Below, in pieces: positions 8,001 through 14,929 of a stretch of DNA of 16,943 nt. Source of the DNA: Fusobacterium sp. (GTDB lineage: Bacteria; Fusobacteriota; Fusobacteriia; Fusobacteriales; Fusobacteriaceae); NCBI GenBank assembly GCA_020024855.1, contig JAHHTB010000024.1:1-16943 (forward strand), in the 5' to 3' direction. How positions within the stretch are numbered: position 1 is the stretch's first letter; every line of letters begins with the position of its first letter. The translations under genes were made by a program, and so were the position numbers. A model generated the notes under the pieces. That model was not told the origin of the DNA and ran no database searches. It was given only the letters and a program-made list of their open reading frames with translations.

Positions 8001-8777
8001 AATACTCTGAGAATAACCTAAAAGATTTATAATTACTTTAGGTAAAACTTTACTATCTTTTTTGAAATAATTTTCTAACACCCATTTTGTTCCTTTAGAT
8101 TTTAATTCTTTATCTGGAATACAATTAGTAAATACAGGGTATGGAGTTCCACCCTCTTTTTCTATGTTTTCTATAAAAGAATCAACTACCTTTAATTTTC
8201 TATTTTGCCAATCTCTTCCATGAAATAGTATTCCCACTATATTCTTTCTTTTTTCAATTTCATTTTTAAATTTCTGTATATCTGTTACTAGTTTACCTTT
8301 CCAATATATACCTTCAAATATTGGATAATCCCAATCTTCTATTTCATAGTTTTCTCCATTTAAAATATTTATTGAGTATAAAAACATATTTCTATAATTT
8401 TTTTCTCCACCAAGAGTATAATATTTTTCTAATTTTATTCTATCTGTTGTTGTTAATATATCATCATTGCTAAACTCTCTAGTTTCATCTTCAATTGTTG
8501 AATGTATAAAAAATGAAATCTTTTTTCTATACTCATTTCTGTACTCTAAAAATTTTTTAAAATTAGAAACCCCACCATGAAGTAACATATATACAATTTT
8601 ACTTTTCTCTGTAATCTTTTTTAGTTTTTCAAACTCTTCAATTTTCTCATCAATATCATATGCAGTAAAAAAATGAAATTTTATCTTATTCATATGTTCT
8701 TTTTCTAGCTTAGTACAAGTTTTTTTTAACTCATACATGTTATCATACATTGAGGTTATTATAATTATATTAAACAT
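5046..8777 (-). CDS. cobN: CobN/ChlH-type class I chelatase large subunit
   Basis: This 1243-residue protein is the tetrapyrrole-binding large subunit of an ATP-dependent chelatase; CobN inserts cobalt into hydrogenobyrinic acid a,c-diamide, ChlH inserts magnesium into protoporphyrin. Family blocks in order: GTHGTLEWLPGK (around H548), SGCPTRGNIDILPTGTNFYS (around 830-847), the YGGETMKTNGDDIAEALYL block (around 890) and FGCPPGTYGAGVG (around 1005). Length fits CobN (about 1250-1300). The basic residue I expect in LPTGR/K is Thr here (T843). I start it at ATG 8777 (MFNIIIITS), with GGAG 8 nt upstream and 4 nt after the cbiZ stop; an upstream ATG at 8813 would overlap cbiZ by 32 nt without a good ribosome site. 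Motor subunits ChlI and ChlD are encoded downstream. Related CobN-like HmuS in Bacteroides has been linked to heme demetallation, so the direction of the reaction is open. Confidence 0.9.
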   Translation of the reverse strand: MFNIIIITSMYDNMYELKKTCTKLEKEHMNKIKFHFFTAYDIDEKIEEFEKLKKITEKSKIVYMLLHGGVSNFKKFLEYRNEYRKKISFFIHSTIEDETREFSNDDILTTTDRIKLEKYYTLGGEKNYRNMFLYSINILNGENYEIEDWDYPIFEGIYWKGKLVTDIQKFKNEIEKRKNIVGILFHGRDWQNRKLKVVDSFIENIEKEGGTPYPVFTNCIPDKELKSKGTKWVLENYFKKDSKVLPKVIINLLGYSQSIFNDPGDGKEIVEKSIFEDLDIPVIQTMSTYQNREQWEKDIRGLDTMSLTTGVFYPEFDGQIITTTCCTQEIIEDEYGKKSIFLPIEDRVNKVSRLALNWARLASKENKDKKVAIILHNMPPRNDMIGCAFGLDTPNSVFNMVNEFSKIGIKKEYDFKDGNDIIQQIIKGVSNDQKWLSTEKVLEKSVDKIDKEKYKKWFRDLDLNIQNKMEEQWGKAPGEFMIFNDILPIPGILNGNMFIGLQPARGNIEKADEMYHNTDILMPHQYYSFYKWIKEEFKADVIYHVGTHGTLEWLPGKEIGLSRSCCPDFCLDDIPHLYAYSINVTGEGLQAKRRSDAILISYMIPALTMAGEYEEIEELDELIKQYYQAETSKDRKLNEIKNSIIDKVFKNNYNLDLNLKKDEIVKEYKKFINKLHSYIEELKTSIIKDGLHILGEIPDNKRCVTLIQTLMRLDNRGIIAAEKNIAKALGLDIHKLEENPYDLDEKNRSNLMKLDDIRKITTLIIEEILNCVDFKNEYLGYQVENRDNLDILKKNILEKIYPKLKRVTRELESTKKGVEGKFILPGQSGCPTRGNIDILPTGTNFYSIDPNKIPSRAAWKTGVRLAKDLLKRYEEDEGKLPENIVMLIYGGETMKTNGDDIAEALYLMGVRPIWLNQGDRVIGLEIIPYEELKRPRIDVTLRITGLFRDTFPILIQLLEEAINLISQLDEDESINYLKKNINKEFKKLLDDGNDIELAKQMSKMRIFGCPPGTYGAGVGVLINSQKWETREDLGKAYINWSSHAYGKDYHGMKVENIFCERMKNSQLTIKNESSVEIDMLESDDYYTYHGGLVAAIKYVSGKNPQSYSADASDPNKTKIKNLKEETARIMRSRILNPKWFEGLKRHGYKGAQEISFMVDIFFGWDATAETGENWMYDKITETYIQNNKNRDWIKENNPHALLNMTERLLEAHQRNMWKASEEKLEALKRIYLDIEGDIESYDE

Positions 8778-8781
8778 CCTA

Positions 8782-9861
8782 TCATCTCCATTTTTCTTGC
8801 ATATAAATGACATATATATCTATATAATTTTCCACCAACTCTTGAATATTTTCATGACTTCCCAAGCTAATTCCCAATTTTTCTAGTATCAATCCTTTTA
8901 TTATATTACAATGTGAAGTTACAGTTTTTTTAGTTAACAATCCCCATTCTAATTGATCTAATAAATGTATATATAAAGATGTTAATGAAACAACCTCTTC
9001 ATCTTTCTCTAATTCCCTAATCTCTTCTATCCATTCTAATTTTCTATCAAAATTGCTTGAATTTTGTTCAAGGTATCTTTTCCATATTTTTTCCAAGGTT
9101 ATTCCATATCTTCTTCCTCTTCTAAAAATTGATTTTTGATTTTCTGGAGTTAATAATGATTGTTTCGCCAATGCTTCTTTAACAGCTTTTTTTACTGCTT
9201 TCCCCAGTAACTCTCCCAATTTTGAGTGTTTTCCAGCATCATTATAAATATTTTTACTTTCTAAATTAGAATAAACTATTACACCATCTGTTCCAGAACC
9301 AGTTGCTAGTCCAGAAGAGTATTTACTTCCTTCTAATAGCTCTTGTATTGCTGCTGTTTTAGCTTCAGTTATTGTTACCAAAGCTCTTGTCAATGTTCTT
9401 GGAGGCAACTTTCCATTTATACTTACAATTATATTTATTGTTCCATGATTTACTTTTTCTATCTTTTGATTCTCTTCAATATATGAGGCTGGATCTCCTG
9501 CCCTACCTCCATTTGTTTCAATTCCCCCAGTAACAAGAGCTGTTACACTCAATTCGCCATATTCCTCTTCAACAATACTCATATTTTCCATATCTGCAGC
9601 TGTTCCCAATCCACTCGTAAAAATTGGATCTAAACCTAATTCTTGAGATAAAATCTCCATATGTTCCTTATATGTTGGAGCTTTCAATATACAGCCCATT
9701 CCAGCTCCACTTTTTGCATCATTATTAAAGATAGCTGTTAGATTTTCACTATAACCTCCATTTAAAACTCCTGTACTCAATACTGCTCTTTTTCCTATAA
9801 ATTTTATTATTACACTTTTATTATATCTGTATATTTTATCCCCACTTTTTAAAATATCCAT
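8782..9861 (-). CDS. cbiZ: Adenosylcobinamide amidohydrolase CbiZ
   Basis: CbiZ hydrolyses the amide bond between the aminopropanol arm and the corrin ring of adenosylcobinamide (in some bacteria also of pseudocobalamin), giving adenosylcobyric acid so that the lower ligand can be replaced. The 359-residue protein has the family core: LTAIFNND (41-48), VTALVTGGIETNGGRAGD (106-123), LTRALVTITEAKTAAIQEL (157-175) and ATGSGTDG (186-193). The last 130 or so residues are charged and helical and extend beyond this core. There is no signal peptide, so it is cytoplasmic. It follows btuD by 12 nt behind a GGGG-type ribosome site and is followed 4 nt later by cobN. Placement after btuFCD and a B12 riboswitch matches the salvage and remodelling role known from archaea and Rhodobacter. 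The later assembly genes (cbiB, cobU, cobS) are not in this window. Confidence 0.92.
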   Translation of the reverse strand: MDILKSGDKIYRYNKSVIIKFIGKRAVLSTGVLNGGYSENLTAIFNNDAKSGAGMGCILKAPTYKEHMEILSQELGLDPIFTSGLGTAADMENMSIVEEEYGELSVTALVTGGIETNGGRAGDPASYIEENQKIEKVNHGTINIIVSINGKLPPRTLTRALVTITEAKTAAIQELLEGSKYSSGLATGSGTDGVIVYSNLESKNIYNDAGKHSKLGELLGKAVKKAVKEALAKQSLLTPENQKSIFRRGRRYGITLEKIWKRYLEQNSSNFDRKLEWIEEIRELEKDEEVVSLTSLYIHLLDQLEWGLLTKKTVTSHCNIIKGLILEKLGISLGSHENIQELVENYIDIYVIYMQEKWR

Positions 9862-9873
9862 TGTTTCCCCTTT

Positions 9874-10650
9874 CTAAATAATGCAAAAATCTATTTGCTC
9901 ATTGTATTTATTTCGATATACTTTTGCTTTAATTCCATAAATATTTCTTAAGTTTTCTTCTGTAATAACCATTTCAGGTGACCCATCAGCTACTATTTCT
10001 CCTTCAGACATCATAATAAGTCTAGTACAATATTTTATAGCTACTCTTAAGTTATGTACAATTACTATTACACTTTTATTTTTAGCTTTTAACTTTGACA
10101 TTATTGTAAACATTTCCTCTTCATACTTCATATCTAAACTAGCTGTTGGTTCATCTAAAAGAATTATTTCACTTTCTTGTGTTAATGTCTTTGCAAACAA
10201 GACTCTTTGTCGTTCACCACCAGAAAGCTCTGTTATCATTCTATTTCTAAATTTTAAAGTATTTGTCTGTTCCATATAATATTCAGCTTTTTTTATATCT
10301 TCCCTTGAATACTCTTGAAATCTCTTTAAATATGGATAACGACCTAAAGTAACTATATCTATGCAGGGAAAATCAAAACCTATATTTGAATTTTGATTCA
10401 TAAATGATATATATTTAGCTAAATCTTTTTTACCATATTTTCTTATCTCTTTTTCTTTTATATAGATACTTCCTTCTATATCTTCATTAATTCCATTTAA
10501 ACTCTTTAAAAGAGTTGTTTTACCAGAACCATTTGGTCCTATTATTCCAATAATTTCTCCAACTTTAACTTTTAAATTTATATTTTTTAATATGTTTTTT
10601 CCATCTATATTACAGGAAAGTTCTTTTACTTCTAAGATACAACTACTCAC
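9874..10650 (-). CDS. btuD: Corrinoid ABC importer ATPase BtuD-like
   Basis: This 258-residue ATP-binding subunit powers type II import of a chelate or corrinoid. Walker A GPNGSGKT (38-45), Q-loop Q86, signature LSGGE (142-146), Walker B ILLDEP (163-168) and the switch histidine H199 are all intact. The segment DIVTLGRYPYL is typical of the FecE/BtuD/HmuV group. Its ATG overlaps the permease stop by 4 nt (ATGA), and cbiZ follows 12 nt after its end. Siderophore, heme and B12 ATPases look alike; the call for corrinoids rests on the upstream cobalamin riboswitch and on cbiZ immediately downstream. Confidence 0.9.
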   Translation of the reverse strand: MSSCILEVKELSCNIDGKNILKNINLKVKVGEIIGIIGPNGSGKTTLLKSLNGINEDIEGSIYIKEKEIRKYGKKDLAKYISFMNQNSNIGFDFPCIDIVTLGRYPYLKRFQEYSREDIKKAEYYMEQTNTLKFRNRMITELSGGERQRVLFAKTLTQESEIILLDEPTASLDMKYEEEMFTIMSKLKAKNKSVIVIVHNLRVAIKYCTRLIMMSEGEIVADGSPEMVITEENLRNIYGIKAKVYRNKYNEQIDFCII

Positions 10651-11669
10651 AAATTTTTTCCTCCCTTTCTTATTTTAACTATTAAATATATAAAATATGG
10701 TGCTCCTATCATAGCTGTAACTATCCCTACTCCTATCTCTTTAGGAGAGAAGATAACTCTTGAAAGTAAGTCACAAAGAGTTAAAAAAAATGCCCCTGAT
10801 ATAAATGAAAGTCTTAATAAAATTCTATTATCTGCACCTAAAATCCTTCTTAAAATATGTGGAACAATTAAACCTACAAAACCGATATTTCCACTTACAC
10901 ACACTGAAACTGAAGTAAGAATTGATATTATTATTAGTACTTTTCTTCTTAAACTCTTTATATCAATTCCTAAAGCTTTTGCTTCTTCATCTCCTAATAA
11001 AAGTATATTTAACTCTTTTCCATAATACATCAAAATTGCAGATAAAACTATTATTGGAATAAAAGAAAATTCAAAGTGTTCCCATCTTCTTCCACTCAAA
11101 CTTCCTATAGCCCAAAATATATACTCTTTCATTTGAGCTTCTATTAAATTAGTTAAAATAAGTGATGATATCGCTCCTACAAAACTACTTATTGCTATCC
11201 CTGAAAGTATTAACAGTAAATTATCCGTTCTTCCTCTCAAGGAAGCTAATCCATATACAAAACTTGAAACTAATAAAGCTATAATTATTGACATTAAAGG
11301 CATTGCAAATAGATATTTTCCTGTCAATCCTAAAGCTATTGCTATTATAGCCCCTAAACTTGCTCCACTAGAGATTCCTACTATTCCTGAATCAGCTATA
11401 GGATTCTTCAATAAACTTTGCATAGCACAACCACTTATTCCCAAAGCTCCTCCTACAAGTGTAGCTGTTAATACTCGTGGAAACCTTACATAATAAACAA
11501 TCGAAATAAAACTTTTCTTTGTTATTTTAAAATCTGTTCCTAATATTTTATTTGCTATAATTTTTATCACTTCATCTACTGGTACTTTTACGCTTCCATA
11601 AAATAAAGAGAATATAATTATTATTAGAAGCATTGTTGTAAATATTAATGTTAATTTTGTTTTTTTCAT
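10647..11669 (-). CDS. btuC: Corrinoid ABC importer permease BtuC-like (FecCD family)
   Basis: This 340-residue inner-membrane permease is strongly hydrophobic, with a first membrane helix at about 8-24 and further helices spread over its length, as expected for the roughly ten-helix FecCD/BtuC fold. Family blocks are VRFPRVLTATLVGGAL (61-76), KNPIADSG (88-95) and GISSGASLGA (98-107). The cytoplasmic segment with EEAKALGID near residue 230 fits the loop that contacts the ATPase. The start overlaps the btuF stop by 4 nt (ATGA) and its own stop overlaps btuD the same way, so the three subunits are translationally coupled. Family alone cannot separate heme, siderophore and B12 carriers; regulation and neighbours favour corrinoids. 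Confidence 0.9.
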   Translation of the reverse strand: MKKTKLTLIFTTMLLIIIIFSLFYGSVKVPVDEVIKIIANKILGTDFKITKKSFISIVYYVRFPRVLTATLVGGALGISGCAMQSLLKNPIADSGIVGISSGASLGAIIAIALGLTGKYLFAMPLMSIIIALLVSSFVYGLASLRGRTDNLLLILSGIAISSFVGAISSLILTNLIEAQMKEYIFWAIGSLSGRRWEHFEFSFIPIIVLSAILMYYGKELNILLLGDEEAKALGIDIKSLRRKVLIIISILTSVSVCVSGNIGFVGLIVPHILRRILGADNRILLRLSFISGAFFLTLCDLLSRVIFSPKEIGVGIVTAMIGAPYFIYLIVKIRKGGKNL

Positions 11670-12535
11670 AAACTCTCACTTTCTAAATTATAAATTACCT
11701 CTCCTAAAGCTTCTATTCCATCTATCATATATTGAGATGTTGGAGATAATTTTTTATGTAATAATACATATACTTTATTATTTTTTACTGCTTGAATATT
11801 TTGAAAACTTTCATCATTTTTTACAAATTCAATAAATTCTTCTGAGTTGATATGATTACTCCATAATGGAATTATTATGATCTCAGGATCTAGTTCAATT
11901 AATTTTTCTTTTGATATTTTTTGATTTCTAACTATTCCTGCACTCTTAGCTACATTTTCTCCACCTATTTGATTTACCATATCATCAAAAGTAGTCTCAG
12001 CACCATTAGTAGTTTCAAAAGATGTATACATTAGCATCCTAGGTGTATGATCTTTTACTTTTGCTATTCTATTTTGAAGTTTTTCTAATCTCGTTTCCAT
12101 GTTTTTTACAATCTTTTTTCCATTATCTTCTACTTCTAATAATTTTGATAATTCTAAAATTAGTTGTTCCTGCTCTTTAAAATTTTTAGGTGTCTTATAA
12201 ATATATACCTTTGCTCCCACATCTTGTATCTGCTCTAAAACCTCTTTTTTCATCCAACTAGCTGCAATAACAAAATCCGGTTCTAAATTTGCTAACACTT
12301 CTATATTACTCTCAACTTTTGGAAATTTTCCTACTCTGTCCCATATATTCGACATCTCTTTATCTTCATTTATTTTTCCAGATAATCCAACTATTCTATC
12401 AGTATCCACTAAATCTAATAACATTTCGTCGCCACTTAATGTTAAGCTAACTATTCTATTGTATTTATACTCTTTAATCTCACTTCCAAATATATTTATA
12501 AAAATTATAAAGAATATTACAATTATTTTTTTCAT
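11666..12535 (-). CDS. btuF: Periplasmic corrinoid-binding protein BtuF-like
   Basis: This 289-residue periplasmic binding protein of the type III (BtuF/FhuD) fold captures the ligand released by the outer-membrane receptor and delivers it to BtuCD. The N-terminus is a signal peptide (MKK followed by a hydrophobic stretch to about residue 17); there is no lipobox cysteine, so it should be soluble in the periplasm, as in diderms. NRIVSLTLSGDEMLLDL (26-42) matches the family opening usually read as RVVSLxPSxTE, and LEPDFVIAAS gives the second conserved strand. The two lobes are joined by a long, charged helix around 128-163. AAGGAG lies 5 nt before the ATG. It is the first gene after the intercistronic hairpin and overlaps btuC by 4 nt. 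Confidence 0.87.
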   Translation of the reverse strand: MKKIIVIFFIIFINIFGSEIKEYKYNRIVSLTLSGDEMLLDLVDTDRIVGLSGKINEDKEMSNIWDRVGKFPKVESNIEVLANLEPDFVIAASWMKKEVLEQIQDVGAKVYIYKTPKNFKEQEQLILELSKLLEVEDNGKKIVKNMETRLEKLQNRIAKVKDHTPRMLMYTSFETTNGAETTFDDMVNQIGGENVAKSAGIVRNQKISKEKLIELDPEIIIIPLWSNHINSEEFIEFVKNDESFQNIQAVKNNKVYVLLHKKLSPTSQYMIDGIEALGEVIYNLESESL

Positions 12536-12567
12536 TTAAACTCCTTAACTTTTTTCTAAAATTACAA

Positions 12568-12596
12568 AATAGAGTAGGGTGCTATCCTACTCTATT
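12568..12596 (-). terminator. Strong intercistronic hairpin between receptor and btuF
   Basis: The arms AATAGAGTAGG and CCTACTCTATT form a perfect 11-bp stem with a 7-nt loop in the 72-nt gap between the receptor and btuF. On the minus strand it is followed by only about four T before a G, so it may act as a partial terminator or as an mRNA-stabilising stem that sets more receptor than importer. btuF has no obvious promoter of its own in the gap, so read-through is expected. Confidence 0.6.
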
Positions 12597-12607
12597 GATA
12601 TTCTTAA

Positions 12608-14581
12608 TTAAAAACTATATCTAAATCCTGCATAGTAACTTCTTCCATCTGCTGGATAATAAACTGTTCTTGGTCCTGGAGCCCAATTACTTCTAGTAGA
12701 AGTAATTGTATTTGCATAATTTTCATCAAATAAATTTCTTACACCTGCATATAATTCTAATCCTGAATCAAATTTATATTTAATATTAGTATCAACAGTT
12801 ATATATTCATTATCTTTACTAAAATAATTGTCAAAATCATCTTCAGCATATATATCACTTTGATAGTACAAGTCTATATTTCCTAATAATTTTTCTGTGA
12901 AATCATATGTTGCTCCTAAATTAACTGTCCACTCAGGAACACCAGCAAATTCATTTCCTTTATATACTCCACTTTTAACTTCTGATTTAGTATAAGCTAT
13001 GTTTTCTCTTAAAGTAAGTTTATCAAAATAGTGTTGTAATGATAACTGAATTCCTGTTCTTTCAACTTTTCCATCAAAATTTCTATTTGTTGAATTATTT
13101 GAATCAGTTTTATCATAATATATCTCATTATTTGATTTAATATAAAAAACTGAAGTAGCTATAGATGTTTTTCCATAATAATCTCTCATTCCAAGTTCAT
13201 AAACATCATTTTTTTGTGTTTTTACAGCTCCAGACCATGCACCTGCATCATTGATAGTAGGTGTTCTTGTAGCTCTTGTATAGTTCAAATAAACATTTCC
13301 TGTATCAGAATATAAATAGTTCACCCCTAATTCATAGCTATCATTATTTGAATAACTTGCTTCCATTGGATTTATCTCAACTAAATTCCAAGACATATCA
13401 TACTTTTTCTCACTATATTTATATTCTACTTTCTCTCTTCTATACCCTTGTGTAAATTGCCATTTTCCTAAAGTAGTTTTATTTATAATATAGCCTGCAT
13501 ATGATTCTCTCTCATCATTTGGTGCTTTTTGAATTATTCCATTAACTTGAACTGGTGTTTTAAATTCTCTTTCTCCAGTTCTATAATCTCCACCTAAAAT
13601 TAAATAACTACTATCTGCATAAGTATATTTTAATTGTGGTTTTACAAACCATTCTTCTGTAGTTTGGTTTTGGTTTTTGCTTTCATTTTTTAAATATCCA
13701 CCATAAACTAAAATATCTAAATTATTTGTCAATTTTTTATTATATGATAAATTCCAAATATCATTTACACTATGTGTTAATCCACCATAACTACCTGGCT
13801 TAGTTGGATTATCTTCAAAATCATTTTTTTCTAAATATCCAGTGTAATAATCTTTCATCTTATTGTGATTATATCTTAATTCTATATTTCCATCTTCCAA
13901 AAGATACTTACCTCTTAGCCAAATTGATTCTCTCTTATCCTCATCATCTTTATACTCTTTATTTCTATCTCTATAATCCATACTTTCATATCCTGAATAT
14001 GATGCATTTAACAATAATTTATCTCCAATTTTTGTTCCATAACTTAAATTAGCTCTTGTTGTATCCCAAGAACCTTGCTCTAAACCAACACTCCCATAAT
14101 TTAATTTATCTTTTGCTTCTTTTGTAAGAATATTTACAACTCCGCCTATGGCTCCATCACCATACATTACAGCTCCTCCACCTTGAACTACTTCTATTCT
14201 TTCTATTTCATTAATAGATATAGTTGTAATGTCAAAGCCTACTAATCCATTTAATGGTATCCCATCTAACAAAATTATTGTATTATAACCTGCTGTTGCT
14301 CCTGATGATCTTAAATCAATTTTTGGTGATGCTCCATCCATTTTATTTACTATTACACCAGGAATACCTCTTAATGCCTCTTCTATTGTTGTTATTCCTC
14401 TTTTTTCCAAATCTTCACTTGTTACTACATACATATTCTTAGCTGTTTCATGCATTGAAGTTCCAAAACTTTCATTGGTAGTTATTACAGTCTCTTCTAA
14501 TTTTGTTCCACCGATCTTTCCTTCAGCTAATACTGTTGTTCCTACTGCCAATATAGCAGCAACCATCAAGTACTTTTTCAT
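12608..14581 (-). CDS. btuB: TonB-dependent corrinoid receptor, BtuB-like
   Basis: This 657-residue outer-membrane receptor uses TonB-transmitted energy to import its ligand. The signal peptide ends at VLA/E (residues 19/20); a TonB-box-like EETVITT lies at 29-35; the plug (about 40-155) has EEALRGIPGVIV, ILLDGIPLNG and IERIEVVQGGG, then GDGAIGGVVNILTK; the rest is a 22-strand-type barrel ending in NLFDENYAN and a terminal YSF, the outer-membrane assembly signal. AGGGAGG lies 7 nt before the ATG. It is the first gene after the cobalamin riboswitch and terminator, and is followed by btuFCD and cbiZ, so corrinoid import is the best call. Length is near that of E. coli BtuB (about 600) but slightly larger. 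Receptors for heme or siderophores share the fold, so the exact ligand is inferred from regulation. Confidence 0.9.
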   Translation of the reverse strand: MKKYLMVAAILAVGTTVLAEGKIGGTKLEETVITTNESFGTSMHETAKNMYVVTSEDLEKRGITTIEEALRGIPGVIVNKMDGASPKIDLRSSGATAGYNTIILLDGIPLNGLVGFDITTISINEIERIEVVQGGGAVMYGDGAIGGVVNILTKEAKDKLNYGSVGLEQGSWDTTRANLSYGTKIGDKLLLNASYSGYESMDYRDRNKEYKDDEDKRESIWLRGKYLLEDGNIELRYNHNKMKDYYTGYLEKNDFEDNPTKPGSYGGLTHSVNDIWNLSYNKKLTNNLDILVYGGYLKNESKNQNQTTEEWFVKPQLKYTYADSSYLILGGDYRTGEREFKTPVQVNGIIQKAPNDERESYAGYIINKTTLGKWQFTQGYRREKVEYKYSEKKYDMSWNLVEINPMEASYSNNDSYELGVNYLYSDTGNVYLNYTRATRTPTINDAGAWSGAVKTQKNDVYELGMRDYYGKTSIATSVFYIKSNNEIYYDKTDSNNSTNRNFDGKVERTGIQLSLQHYFDKLTLRENIAYTKSEVKSGVYKGNEFAGVPEWTVNLGATYDFTEKLLGNIDLYYQSDIYAEDDFDNYFSKDNEYITVDTNIKYKFDSGLELYAGVRNLFDENYANTITSTRSNWAPGPRTVYYPADGRSYYAGFRYSF

Positions 14582-14591
14582 TTTTTTCCTC

Positions 14592-14612
14592 CCTAAAACA
14601 TGTTATTTTAGG
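14592..14612 (-). other. Small inverted repeat touching the receptor ribosome site
   Basis: CCTAAAA (14592-14598) and TTTTAGG (14606-14612) form a 7-bp stem with a 7-nt loop on the RNA just upstream of the BtuB-like gene. The 3' arm includes the first bases of its AGGGAGG ribosome site. It could modulate translation a little; no function is shown. Confidence 0.35.
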
Positions 14613-14619
14613 TACAAAT

Positions 14620-14661
14620 AAAAAACTTTCTAGCAAAATAGAGTTATCTTACTAGAAAGTC
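14620..14661 (-). terminator. Intrinsic terminator of the cobalamin riboswitch
   Basis: On the minus strand ACTTTCTAG (14652-14660) pairs with CTAGAAAGT (14625-14633), with a G-U pair possible at the base, and is followed directly by six T (14620-14625). The loop is 18 nt. Its position between the aptamer and the receptor start indicates control by premature termination when B12 is bound. A competing pairing is GTCAAA (minus strand, 14689-14694) with TTTGAC (14659-14664), which shares the first bases of the terminator stem. Confidence 0.85.
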
Positions 14662-14694
14662 AAATTTTTTAACAAAAAATATTTTTATTTTGAC

Positions 14695-14843
14695 AATTGG
14701 TAAGTCTTCTGACTCAGCTTCATCCTACTTTCACGTCTTCCCAGTTTCCCAGTGACATATTGTGATTTCGTCCACCATACAGCAGTTTCCTGTGTGGGAT
14801 TCTCACCCATCTTCCTCTATTAAGCATTATTCGCACCTAATTA
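14695..14843 (-). promoter_or_regulatory. Cobalamin (B12) riboswitch aptamer
   Basis: Reverse-complemented, this 5' leader shows the cobalamin riboswitch signature in order: GGTGCG, AGAGGAAGATGGGTGAGAAT, then CCCACACAGGAAACTGC, the B12 box GTCACTG (14750-14756), GGGAAGACGTGAAAGTAGGA and finally GAGTCAGAAGACTTACCA. The outer helix P1 can form between AATTAGGT near 14835-14842 and ACCAATT (14695-14701) with one bulged A. It is transcribed from the promoter just upstream and feeds the terminator at 14620-14661, so high adenosylcobalamin should reduce expression of the receptor, btuFCD, cbiZ and probably the chelatase genes behind them. Confidence 0.95.
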
Positions 14844-14849
14844 CAACTT

Positions 14850-14878
14850 ATTGTATTACAATTGTTTTAAATTGTCAA
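14850..14878 (-). promoter_or_regulatory. Sigma-70-type promoter of the B12 operon
   Basis: The minus strand carries a consensus -35 box TTGACA (14873-14878), a 17-nt spacer and a -10 box TACAAT (14850-14855), predicting a start near 14843, right at the beginning of the riboswitch. Only regulation by the riboswitch is evident; no operator repeats were seen around it. The 47 bases 14843-14889 recur exactly at 36-82. Confidence 0.85.
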
Positions 14879-14890
14879 TTTTATTTTAAA

Positions 14891-14929
14891 AATATATTTA
14901 TAATAATAGTGATTTTAGTAAAATATATT
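14891..14929 (-). terminator. Possible weak terminator after the first receptor
   Basis: AATATATTT (14921-14929 on the minus strand, starting inside the TAA stop) can pair with AAATATATT (14891-14899), an all-AT 9-bp stem with a 21-nt loop and a short T run after it. It is the only terminator-like structure between the two receptor genes, but thermodynamically weak, so some read-through into the riboswitch region is likely. Confidence 0.3.

Noticed and set aside
1121..8777. Magnesium chelatase for chlorophyll synthesis.
   Set aside because: No other chlorophyll gene is present, and the gene set sits behind a B12 riboswitch, an importer and cbiZ. ChlI/ChlD homologues also serve as partners of CobN.
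8778..8813. Upstream ATG that would extend CobN by 12 residues.
   Set aside because: It would overlap cbiZ by 32 nt and lacks a good ribosome site, while ATG 8777 has GGAG at 8 nt and begins with the sequence MFNIIIITS, typical of the family start.
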